IMG/VR virus record: IMGVR_UViG_3300046665_000065
Location: 1 to 50,631 of that record
Source of the DNA: a virus
Reading direction: 5' to 3' (one strand)
DNA: 50,631 nucleotides
Positions within the stretch are counted from its first letter, which is position 1. Each line of letters starts with the position of its first letter. The position numbers and the translations under genes were made by a program. The notes beneath the pieces are model-generated. The model worked only from the letters and a program-made list of their open reading frames with translations. It had not been told where the DNA came from and did no database searches. This document shows positions 7,299-13,506 of the stretch, piece after piece.

Positions 7299-8133
7299 TC
7301 CAGAGGACGTTACGGCTGCGCCTAAGACGAATGACACCTTAGTCCAAGACATATACGACGTCTTTGACAAAGATATTGAGGTCAACCCCGAAGATGTAAA
7401 AGCCTTCGGGGGTGGCTTAGCAAGGATCGTCCATGAACGAGTCACCGAAAGATACAAGCCTCGTCTCAGACTTAGTAACCTTGGTAAGCCTTGCCGTCGT
7501 CAGCTTTGGTATAGTATTAACACTCCTGAGCTTGCCGAAAAGTTGCAGGGTTGGACCAGAATTAAGTTCCTTATCGGAGACATCACAGAAGCCGTCATCC
7601 TTTTCTTGGCCAAGCTATCTGGGCATTCTGTAACCCACGAACAACATGAAGTAGAGATCAACGGTGTACGAGGACATATTGATGCCTTGGTCAACGGCGA
7701 GCTTGTGGATGTTAAGTCTGCTTCTGCTTTTAGCTTCGCTAAGTTTACAGCCGGTCTTAAGCCGGAACAGGATGCGTTTGGCTACCTTAGCCAACTTGGT
7801 AGTTACGGTGCAGCTCTTGGTCATAAACGGGCACACTTTCTTCCAGTTGATAAAGTACTTGGCCATATTCATCTAGATACCCATGAACTACCGGAGGTTG
7901 ATTATGCGAAAGTCGTGGATGAAACGAATGCTATGCTTGCAAAGAATGAACCGCCGCCTCGTTCGTTCGATGATGTCAAAGATGGCGAGTCAGGCAATCG
8001 CAAGCTCGGCACGAACTGTTCGTACTGCGACTTCAAGCACACCTGCTGGCCCGGCCTCCAAGTCTACGGTTATTCGAATGGACCCCGCTTTCTCACTAAG
8101 GTTGTCCGAGCCCCGAAAGTCGACAGGGTATGA
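7291..8133 (+). CDS. RecB/Cas4-like exonuclease with Cys cluster
   Basis: A 280-residue nuclease of the PD-(D/E)XK superfamily. The core is GHIDALV (Asp near 131) and LVDVKSA (Asp near 140, Lys near 142), followed by a Gln helix (YLSQLGSYG). A Cys near 68 (KPCRRQLW) plus C-X2-C-X5-C near 243-252 (CSYCDFKHTC) matches the iron-sulphur arrangement of Cas4/AddB-type nucleases. It sits where T7 has the gp6 5'-3' exonuclease and probably processes DNA in recombination or host DNA breakdown. TTG start, overlapping the previous stop. Confidence 0.85.
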   Translation: MASPEDVTAAPKTNDTLVQDIYDVFDKDIEVNPEDVKAFGGGLARIVHERVTERYKPRLRLSNLGKPCRRQLWYSINTPELAEKLQGWTRIKFLIGDITEAVILFLAKLSGHSVTHEQHEVEINGVRGHIDALVNGELVDVKSASAFSFAKFTAGLKPEQDAFGYLSQLGSYGAALGHKRAHFLPVDKVLGHIHLDTHELPEVDYAKVVDETNAMLAKNEPPPRSFDDVKDGESGNRKLGTNCSYCDFKHTCWPGLQVYGYSNGPRFLTKVVRAPKVDRV

Positions 8134-8495
8134 CCCGTTCCAGCCATCTCCGCCGGACTTATGGTATTACGGAAGAACAGTACGATGAGTTGCTCAGACG
8201 TCAGGGAAGCTGTTGTGGAGTATGCAAAAGATCAGCTAATGAATTTAAAACCCGGCTTTGCGTTGACCATGACCATCACACGGGGGACATCCGAGGACTT
8301 CTTTGTACGTACTGCAACCGTCGAATTATCGGACGGCATCGTACCCCAGACGGGGAAGTTATTCTACAACGAGCAGTTGATTACCTAAAAGGACCCTATA
8401 CCGGATGGATCGTTCCCCCGAAAAAGAAGTCGAAGAAGTCCTCAAGAAAGCGCAAGACTGGTATCACCAGACGTTCGAAAAGAAGTTCGACGTAA
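8130..8495 (+). CDS. Recombination endonuclease VII
   Basis: A 121-residue His-Me-finger nuclease. The zinc ligands are C-X2-C near 29-32 and C-X2-C near 59-62. The catalytic block is VDHDHHTGDIRG (near 45-56) with Asn near 63. The family cleaves branched DNA such as Holliday junctions and replication intermediates before packaging. The C-terminal 30 residues are a Lys/Arg/Ser tail that may bind DNA. It overlaps the previous gene by 4 bases and the next by 91. Confidence 0.9.
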   Translation: MTRSSHLRRTYGITEEQYDELLRRQGSCCGVCKRSANEFKTRLCVDHDHHTGDIRGLLCTYCNRRIIGRHRTPDGEVILQRAVDYLKGPYTGWIVPPKKKSKKSSRKRKTGITRRSKRSST

Positions 8496-8710
8496 TCCGC
8501 CGCTACGATAAGTTCGAAGAGAAATGGACTTGGCAGATCACCAGCCACATCGGCGGTGGGACACGAGCCATGCAATTCGGACTGACTAAAGAATTCGCAG
8601 AAGGTCCTTTCTTTGGGACTATCGTTACTAAACTTCTGCCATGGTTACGAACTACCCTTGTAAAGGCCCATGCCCGGTGGGAGCCCACAGAGATTGTAAA
8701 ACCTGAATGA
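8405..8710 (+). CDS. Hypothetical protein, 101 aa
   Basis: The ATG at 8405 overlaps the endonuclease VII tail by 91 bases. No later start exists before the well-composed region DWYHQTFEKKFDVIRRYDKF, and the stop couples to the next gene (ATGA at 8707). The product is charged and Trp-rich (KWTWQITSHIGGGTRAMQFG). The family is not recognised. The overlap falls exactly on the low-complexity tail of the nuclease, which can tolerate dual coding. Confidence 0.75.
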   Translation: MDRSPEKEVEEVLKKAQDWYHQTFEKKFDVIRRYDKFEEKWTWQITSHIGGGTRAMQFGLTKEFAEGPFFGTIVTKLLPWLRTTLVKAHARWEPTEIVKPE

Positions 8711-9474
8711 GCCGTACCCACCTAATTGTACCTGACTCACACGCACACCCCGATTACAACAATGACAGGGCTGACTGGCTAGGCGAGCTTATCGCTGATG
8801 TCAAGCCTGATGTCCTTGTCCATATCGGAGACTCAGCCGACCTTGCTTCCCTGAGCACTTACGACAAAGGCAAACGAAGTTTTCAGGGAAGGAACTACAA
8901 GGCTGACATCTACAGTCATCTGGACTTCCAAGAACGGATGTTCGCTCCTATTAAACGTCTCAAAAGAAAGCTGCCATTTAGTGTTTTCTGCATTGGTAAT
9001 CATGAGCATCGGATCAGTCGCGCTGTTGATCTTAGTCCGGAACTCGATGGGGCCATCGGCCTCAAAGACCTTGAACTCAAAGAGTGGTATGACGAAGTAG
9101 TCGACTACCAAGGAGGCACACCCGGTGTCATTAACATCGACGGTATCTCTTACGCTCACTATTTCGTGGGTGGTATTGCTGGTCGCCCTTTGGGGGGCAT
9201 ACATGCAGGATATGCTATCGCGACTAAGAAGTTTTCCTCTGCAACTTGTGGTCACAGTCACCTGTTTGATACTAGCGTCCATGTCAACCTCGCTGGTCGG
9301 CCAGTTATCGGGACTGTGGTAGGCTGCTACCAAGACTATACGAACGAGTGGGCTGGTGAAGTCGGCAAGCTCTGGAACCGTGGTGTCGTCATTAAGCGGC
9401 ACGTCGAAGACGGTGGATACGATATCCAGTGGGTTTCGATCAATGCTTTGAAAGAACAATATGGAAAGAAATAA
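8707..9474 (+). CDS. Calcineurin-like metallophosphoesterase
   Basis: A 255-residue phosphoesterase with the full set of metal ligands: PDSHAH (Asp 10, His 12), HIGDSADL (Asp 42), IGNHEHR (Asn 98, His 99), and GHSH near 182-185. Phage members have been linked to nucleotide or DNA-end phosphate hydrolysis; the substrate cannot be read from sequence. It lies downstream of the nucleases in the replication/recombination block. Confidence 0.9.
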   Translation: MSRTHLIVPDSHAHPDYNNDRADWLGELIADVKPDVLVHIGDSADLASLSTYDKGKRSFQGRNYKADIYSHLDFQERMFAPIKRLKRKLPFSVFCIGNHEHRISRAVDLSPELDGAIGLKDLELKEWYDEVVDYQGGTPGVINIDGISYAHYFVGGIAGRPLGGIHAGYAIATKKFSSATCGHSHLFDTSVHVNLAGRPVIGTVVGCYQDYTNEWAGEVGKLWNRGVVIKRHVEDGGYDIQWVSINALKEQYGKK

Positions 9475-9610
9475 CCTCGAATTCATCCAGCGTCTGCTGG
9501 AGATTTACAGCATGGAGGAACTTCTAGAGTTTGATGATCTCCCTGTCGACGAAGCTTTGGAATACCTCGTACAATACGGAGCCCTAAGCTTTGACAACGT
9601 ACCAGTGTGA
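9461..9610 (+). CDS. Small acidic helical protein, 49 aa
   Basis: The ATG at 9461 lies inside the 3' end of the phosphoesterase gene and the stop lies inside the next gene, a chain of overlaps. The product begins MERNNLEFIQRLLEIY and is acidic and Leu-rich (EELLEFDDLPVDEALEYL). Possibly a helical protein-protein adaptor. Function unknown. Confidence 0.65.
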   Translation: MERNNLEFIQRLLEIYSMEELLEFDDLPVDEALEYLVQYGALSFDNVPV

Positions 9611-9989
9611 ACTGAACGAACGTGGCTACGAGTTCCGCGTTCTGGTTTGCGGCGGTCGTGATTACAACGATGGTGACAAGGTCTTCAAGACGCTGAAAGA
9701 CATCTGGTTCAAGTGTAAACCTATGTCCGGGATGGTCATTATCCACGGTGGGGCTAAGGGTGCTGACAGCCTAGCTGGTCAGTTCGCTAACAAGGCCGGT
9801 ATTAACAACACCGAGTTCAAGGCGGACTGGAAACAGTATGGTTTAAAGGCGGGGTATATCCGCAACAAGACGATGCTGGACGAAGGTAAGCCCCACCTAG
9901 TCGTAGCCTTCCCCGGTGGCAAGGGAACAGCTATGATGGTTAAACTAGCCACTGACGCAGGAGTAGAAGTTCTAAATGTCGAAGCCTGA
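9591..9989 (+). CDS. DUF2493/YspA-type SLOG-like nucleotide-binding protein
   Basis: A Rossmann-like protein of 132 residues from a TTG start that overlaps the previous gene by 20 bases. The motifs are VLVCGGRDY at the first strand, IIHGGAKGADSLAG, then YGLKAGYIRNKTML and VVAFPGGKGT. This set is typical of DUF2493, related to the SLOG/DprA fold that binds nucleotides or nucleotide-derived ligands. The phage role is unknown: nucleotide salvage or interference with nucleotide signalling are possible. Confidence 0.85.
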   Translation: MTTYQCELNERGYEFRVLVCGGRDYNDGDKVFKTLKDIWFKCKPMSGMVIIHGGAKGADSLAGQFANKAGINNTEFKADWKQYGLKAGYIRNKTMLDEGKPHLVVAFPGGKGTAMMVKLATDAGVEVLNVEA

Positions 9990-10149
9990 ACGCAAGCAAC
10001 GTCGAGTAGTCTCTAAAGACAGAGTTAACGAAGCTCTTACACTTCACCTGCGGGCTCTGTCCGTACTCGAAGACAACGAAGAAGTCACATCGTTCTATAA
10101 GGTTCCAGAAGGTCTGGACGTAAAGATTGAGGTTGTTAATGACAATTGA
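9976..10149 (+). CDS. Small basic-acidic protein, 57 aa
   Basis: The ATG at 9976 overlaps the previous stop by 14 bases. The N-terminus is basic (MSKPERKQRRVV), followed by a helical region and a closing beta strand (GLDVKIEVVND). No family recognised. The overlap chain continues into the next gene. Confidence 0.65.
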   Translation: MSKPERKQRRVVSKDRVNEALTLHLRALSVLEDNEEVTSFYKVPEGLDVKIEVVNDN

Positions 10150-10291
10150 ATTCTACGGCCGAGAATATGACGTTGCGGAGTTGATTGAAGATCAGAAGCT
10201 GCTACGTGCACTAGAGTATGCTGGTGTGGATAATTGGGAAGGTTATGCCGAGGCGCTTGACTTCCTTAATCAGGAGAATTCGAATGACTAA
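10139..10291 (+). CDS. Small acidic protein, 50 aa
   Basis: The ATG at 10139 overlaps the previous stop by 11 bases. The product begins MTIEFYGREYDVAELIED and is acidic and probably helical, with a WEGYAEALDFL segment. No known family. Kept because both ends are coupled to neighbours. Confidence 0.6.
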   Translation: MTIEFYGREYDVAELIEDQKLLRALEYAGVDNWEGYAEALDFLNQENSND

Positions 10292-10637
10292 TTTCATGAA
10301 GAAGCTAATGCTTGCTGTTACTGGTGCATTTCTTGTCTTCACGCCAGCGATGGCTGCGGACAGGGAGGATTGCCTCGGCAGTCTAACCCAGCTTACTGAG
10401 AACATCTCCAAGAACCCATCTGGTAAGGTCGTTCCGATCTCCCCTGAGGAAATGTCCGCTATTATCGCCAAGAAGGGTCCGCCTCCTGTAGCTGAGCCGT
10501 TTACGTTCAGCCTCGCAAGCACGGATGATCTTGGTATGATTGTTATCCATGACGGTGACTGTATCATGCTCCCGATTGGTCCTGCTCCGATCCTCCAGAT
10601 TTATCAGTTCATGGGGCGTGTCGAGGCTAACCTTTAA
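10284..10637 (+). CDS. Secreted/periplasmic protein with signal peptide, 117 aa
   Basis: The ATG at 10284 has AGGAG about 8 bases upstream and overlaps the previous stop. An N-terminal signal peptide is clear: MTNFMKKLMLAVTGAFLVF, then TPAMA as a type I cleavage site near residue 24. The mature part has two Cys residues (EDCLGS and DGDCIM) that could form one disulphide. An exported protein among replication genes is odd. It may act in the envelope, for example in superinfection exclusion or lysis timing. No family recognised. Confidence 0.8.
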   Translation: MTNFMKKLMLAVTGAFLVFTPAMAADREDCLGSLTQLTENISKNPSGKVVPISPEEMSAIIAKKGPPPVAEPFTFSLASTDDLGMIVIHDGDCIMLPIGPAPILQIYQFMGRVEANL

Positions 10638-10924
10638 TGCCTCGTTGGCCAGCAGGACATAAGAAGCGTACCGACCGGAACTACGACAAGGAAGCCAAGT
10701 GGCAGGCTCAGCCAGAGCAGGTCAAGGCCCGTGTAGCCCGTAACAAGGCCCGTCGTGAGATGGAGAAGGAAGGCCGGGTCCACAAGGGCGACGGCAAGGA
10801 AGTAGACCACAAGAAGTTCCTTGGCGGTAAGGGTGGTAAGGTCGATAAGTCCACTACCTCAGAGAAGAACCTCCGGGTTGTATCCCGTGAGACCAACCGA
10901 AAGAAGCAGCCAAAGCGTGATTAA
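10637..10924 (+). CDS. HNH-like endonuclease, small
   Basis: A 95-residue very basic protein. KEVDHKKFLGG followed about 20 residues later by KNLRVVSRETNRKK resembles the HNH core (D-H ... N ... N). The protein is shorter than most HNH enzymes and the first His pair is less clear, so activity is uncertain. TAATG coupling to the previous gene; the stop overlaps the GTG start of the next. Confidence 0.7.
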   Translation: MPRWPAGHKKRTDRNYDKEAKWQAQPEQVKARVARNKARREMEKEGRVHKGDGKEVDHKKFLGGKGGKVDKSTTSEKNLRVVSRETNRKKQPKRD

Positions 10925-11270
10925 ACTCATAAAATGGGCTCGATCTGTACCGCCTGATATTACTATCTCCGGTATTCCGTGGAAGATTGTCTTTACTGAA
11001 GAGGCTCTTGTCTCTCCTGCTGGAGAGGAAGCGTGGGGACTCTGCCGAAACGGTACTCACGAGATTGCAGTCTCACTGGTCAATCGGTCCTCGATCCGCC
11101 ATTGTTGCAGCACTCTTGTACATGAGTTGTTTCATGCAATCTGGACGGATCGTCGGTTGCCGGATAAGGTTAAAGAAGAAGATGCTGTCCAAAACCTAGA
11201 AGCTGGGTTTGTTGGTCTTTTCGTTGAGAACCCATCATTACTCATCGCCATCCAGAAAGGTCTTAAATGA
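10917..11270 (+). CDS. Zinc metallopeptidase-like protein (HELFH)
   Basis: The GTG at 10917 overlaps the previous stop. The 117-residue product has the zinc-protease motif HELFH at residues 69-73 and downstream acidic residues (KEEDAVQNLEAGF) that could supply the third ligand. Members of this kind appear in phages without known substrate. Four Cys are present. Alternative view: a degenerate, non-catalytic zinc-binding protein. Confidence 0.75.
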   Translation: MIKLIKWARSVPPDITISGIPWKIVFTEEALVSPAGEEAWGLCRNGTHEIAVSLVNRSSIRHCCSTLVHELFHAIWTDRRLPDKVKEEDAVQNLEAGFVGLFVENPSLLIAIQKGLK

Positions 11271-11476
11271 TTACTATTGGTTTTATTACATTATACCTCG
11301 TCAGCGTTGCTATCGCCTTCTATTGGGGCCGTAACTTCGATGACCTGAACTCTGTCTCCGATCTCGAAGCCTTCTACCAGAAGCAGGCCAAGAAGTTCGA
11401 AGACGCCAAGGCTAAGGTCTCGGCTGAGATTGACACCCTCGAAGCTAAGATCACGAACCTTAAGAACCTCATCTAA
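11267..11476 (+). CDS. Membrane-anchored coiled-coil protein, 69 aa
   Basis: ATGA coupling at 11267. One N-terminal membrane segment (ITLYLVSVAIAFYWG, residues about 7-21) is followed by a long heptad-like helix (FEDAKAKVSAEIDTLEAKI). The layout resembles an inner-membrane spanin-type or ATPase-anchor protein, but it lies in the replication operon far from the lysis genes. Function unknown. Confidence 0.75.
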   Translation: MITIGFITLYLVSVAIAFYWGRNFDDLNSVSDLEAFYQKQAKKFEDAKAKVSAEIDTLEAKITNLKNLI

Positions 11477-11610
11477 TGTGGTGGGCCATTGGGCTGTATC
11501 TGTTTATCGGATTTATCATGGGTCTAACAGATTACCTTAGCTGGTCGGACACCCCATGGTGGTCCATTCCCGCTCTGATGATCGCTTGGCCGATTGCCCT
11601 AGTACCATGA
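11476..11610 (+). CDS. Small membrane protein, 44 aa, two hydrophobic segments
   Basis: TAATG overlap with the previous gene and ATGA overlap with the next. The product starts MWWAIGLYLFIGFIMG and ends in IPALMIAWPIALVP, two membrane segments joined by a short Trp/Ser/Asp loop. Function unknown; it may partner with the membrane protein encoded just before it. Confidence 0.7.
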   Translation: MWWAIGLYLFIGFIMGLTDYLSWSDTPWWSIPALMIAWPIALVP

Positions 11611-12032
11611 AGAGTATCTACATCATTGGCAGCCTCCGGAACAAGAACATTCCGGAGGTAGGGAATACCCTACGAGCCCACAGTTGGGACGCATTCGATG
11701 ACTGGTACGGAGCGGGACATGAAGCCGACGATGCGTGGCGAGACTACGAAAACCTACGAGGCCGATCTCACAAGGACGCCCTATACGGCTTTGCTGCAAG
11801 ACACGTCTTTGCATTTGATAAGCATCATCTTGACAGGTGCGACTTGGCTGTTCTTGTTATGCCCGCTGGTAAGTCTGGTCATCTTGAGTTGGGTTATTTC
11901 GTCGGTAGTGGTAAGCCCGGTTTTATATTGTTTGAGGAAGTTCCGGAACGCTACGACGTGATGCACCAGTTCGCTACTGACGTCTTCTACTCTACTGGTG
12001 ATCTATTAACTGGATTGGAGAGTTTTCGCTAA
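11607..12032 (+). CDS. Nucleoside 2-deoxyribosyltransferase-like protein
   Basis: A 141-residue Rossmann-like protein. IYIIGSLRN at the first strand, a conserved WDAFDDWYGAG region, and LAVLVMPAGKSGHLELGYF with the likely catalytic Glu in HLELGY match the nucleoside deoxyribosyltransferase family. The reaction would exchange or release a base from a deoxynucleoside. It starts at the ATG coupled to the previous stop. It is grouped with DUF4406 (12277) and a dNTP diphosphohydrolase (12636). Confidence 0.8.
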   Translation: MKSIYIIGSLRNKNIPEVGNTLRAHSWDAFDDWYGAGHEADDAWRDYENLRGRSHKDALYGFAARHVFAFDKHHLDRCDLAVLVMPAGKSGHLELGYFVGSGKPGFILFEEVPERYDVMHQFATDVFYSTGDLLTGLESFR

Positions 12033-12280
12033 TGCCTTATATCACACAGAAGTCGAGAGACGCATTTGGTATGGGCGTCGGGACTGAGAAGATCACACCC
12101 GGCGAACTAAACTATATGTTGACTGTTCTTTGCAGTGAGTATTTTAAGACGCAAGGCGGTAATTACCAAGCCATCAACGATATCGTAGGTGCCCTTGAAG
12201 GTGCCAAGCTTGAGTTCTACCGCCGAGTAGCTGCTCCCTACGAAGACAAGAAGATCATTGAGAATGGAGACGTATATTGA
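12032..12280 (+). CDS. Conserved small phage protein, 82 aa
   Basis: TAATG coupled. The sequence MPYITQKSRDAF, PGELNYMLTVL, INDIVGALEGAKLEFYRR and AAPYEDKKIIENGDVY follows a pattern I recall from a widespread small phage family without assigned function. It is encoded beside nucleotide-metabolism genes here. The stop overlaps the TTG start of DUF4406. Confidence 0.8.
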   Translation: MPYITQKSRDAFGMGVGTEKITPGELNYMLTVLCSEYFKTQGGNYQAINDIVGALEGAKLEFYRRVAAPYEDKKIIENGDVY

Positions 12281-12639
12281 GCCCTAAGATTTACATCGCC
12301 GGGCCTATGACCGGCTATCCGAACTTTAACTTCGATGCCTTCCACGCCGCTGCCAAGAAGTTCAAGGATATGGGTTGGACGGTCTTCAATCCTGCTGAGA
12401 AGGACGAGGAAGATGGTGTTGTTGACGGTGCTGGATGGTCCGAAGGAGACGATCAGAAGCTGGTGGCCTCGGGCTGGGACTTCCGTGCAGCCTTCACATG
12501 GGACTGCCAGAAGGTTATCGAAGCTGACGCCATTTATGTCCTTAAAGGCTGGGAGGCTTCTTCCGGGGCTACGGCTGAGATTGCTGTCGCCAAGGCCATT
12601 AAGGCCCGCTACCCTGAGTACGAGATTATTTATCAATGA
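12277..12639 (+). CDS. DUF4406, nucleoside-deoxyribosyltransferase-like fold
   Basis: A 120-residue protein from TTG 12277. KIYIAGPMTGYPNFNFDAF and GWTVFNPAEKDEEDG are typical of DUF4406. The C-terminal KGWEASSGATAEIAVAKAI supplies the second half of the nucleotide-binding fold. The activity is not established. It forms a block with 11607 and 12636, which suggests deoxynucleotide turnover. Confidence 0.85.
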   Translation: MSPKIYIAGPMTGYPNFNFDAFHAAAKKFKDMGWTVFNPAEKDEEDGVVDGAGWSEGDDQKLVASGWDFRAAFTWDCQKVIEADAIYVLKGWEASSGATAEIAVAKAIKARYPEYEIIYQ

Positions 12640-13148
12640 ACGCATTTACTGAAGCCGCAGCAGAACAAGTAGCAGACCTCGCGATGACCATCAAGGACTC
12701 ACTAGAGCCCCGGTTCAAGGGCCCGTTCAACCAAGGTCCTCCCGGAACAGAGTTCAATATCGACTCCCAAGAGTGGGAGTATCCGACGTCTAAAGAGTCC
12801 CTCCGTGAGGGTGACGACCCGAATAAGATGGGAGTTAAGTTTGACAATGGTAAATGCCGCGATGATCTCATCCCGCCAGAAGTTGAAGAGGCGCTTGCGA
12901 CAGTGCTTGAATTTGGGGCTCGAAAGTATGCTGAGCGCAATTGGGAGCAAGGCATGCTATGGTCAAGGCCCTATGCGGCTGCTCGACGCCACTTGCGTAA
13001 TTGGTTTGCCAGACGGGACTACGGTAAAGGTCCGGGCAACGACAAAGACTCTGGCTACTCTGACCTCTGGCATGCATGCACAAATATTGCCTTCCTCATT
13101 GCTTACGAAGCCCGAGGCAAAGGCAAAGACGACCGACCTTCAGCTTGA
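12636..13148 (+). CDS. dATP/dGTP diphosphohydrolase-like protein
   Basis: A 170-residue all-helical protein of the phage dATP/dGTP diphosphohydrolase N-terminal family. Signature stretches are GVKFDNGKCRDDLIPPE, LEFGARKYAERNWEQG, AAARRHLRNWFA and a Ser/Asp/Leu-His end (YSDLWHACTNIAFLIAYE). It would convert purine dNTPs to monophosphates and so shift the dNTP pool. In some phages such enzymes accompany base-modified DNA, but the PurZ partner needed for 2-aminoadenine is not seen here. Confidence 0.8.
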   Translation: MNAFTEAAAEQVADLAMTIKDSLEPRFKGPFNQGPPGTEFNIDSQEWEYPTSKESLREGDDPNKMGVKFDNGKCRDDLIPPEVEEALATVLEFGARKYAERNWEQGMLWSRPYAAARRHLRNWFARRDYGKGPGNDKDSGYSDLWHACTNIAFLIAYEARGKGKDDRPSA

Positions 13149-13287
13149 ACCGGGTTGGTTGGCGCGCGATGTCGACAAGGCTGTCAAAGCAACCGAAGAA
13201 TGGAACGCTAGACGAGACATCCACGGCCCGTTTGATGTCTGCAACGACGATCACATGGAATACTACAATCGACAAGCTTACCCGTGA
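13099..13287 (+). CDS. Small protein, 62 aa, start uncertain
   Basis: The frame continues past the 12636 gene and ends at 13287, coupled to the GTG start of the next gene. The C-terminal 40 residues (ARDVDKAVKATEEWNARR, then DIHGPFDVCNDDHMEYYN) have convincing composition. No ATG is available at a sensible place. The TTG at 13099 is the first candidate and the TTG at 13159 the next. Function unknown. Confidence 0.5.
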   Translation: MLTKPEAKAKTTDLQLEPGWLARDVDKAVKATEEWNARRDIHGPFDVCNDDHMEYYNRQAYP

Positions 13288-13436
13288 GTGATTGGACTCA
13301 GGCTGATCTGATCCATGAGATACAGTATCTAATCGACGAGGCCGTGCGAGACGCGAACCGAGAGAAGTGTTGGGACGACGGAGAGTTCTGGAGACAGTTT
13401 ATCACAGAGCTTGAAGAAGTCCTAAAAATACGTTAG
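13284..13436 (+). CDS. Small acidic helical protein, 50 aa, GTG start
   Basis: The GTG at 13284 overlaps the previous stop. The product begins MSDWTQADLIHEIQYLIDE and is helical and acidic with two Trp residues near the end of a helix. It is the last gene of the rightward operon, directly before the two-way terminator. Function unknown. Confidence 0.65.
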   Translation: MSDWTQADLIHEIQYLIDEAVRDANREKCWDDGEFWRQFITELEEVLKIR

Positions 13437-13446
13437 ATAAAGAAAA

Positions 13447-13495
13447 AGCCCCTTAAGAATGCACTTCAAGAGTGTATCCGTAAGGGGCTATTTTT
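13447..13495. terminator. Two-way intrinsic terminator between the converging operons
   Basis: AGCCCCTTA (13447-13455) pairs with TAAGGGGCT (13481-13489), and an inner ATGCACT/AGTGTAT stem extends it. A T-run follows on the plus strand (13491-13495) and an A-run precedes it (T-run on the minus strand). It therefore ends both the rightward replication operon and the leftward virion operon. Confidence 0.93.
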
Positions 13496-13506
13496 ATGTC
13501 TAGACT

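Noticed and set aside
8833-9486. 217-codon minus-strand frame opposite the metallophosphoesterase
   Set aside because: The plus strand carries all metal-ligand motifs of a phosphoesterase; the minus frame is a codon-bias shadow.
12636-13148. 2-aminoadenine (Z) DNA pathway
   Set aside because: A purine dNTP diphosphohydrolase is present, but PurZ, the adenylosuccinate-synthetase-like enzyme required for Z, is not visible anywhere in the genome.
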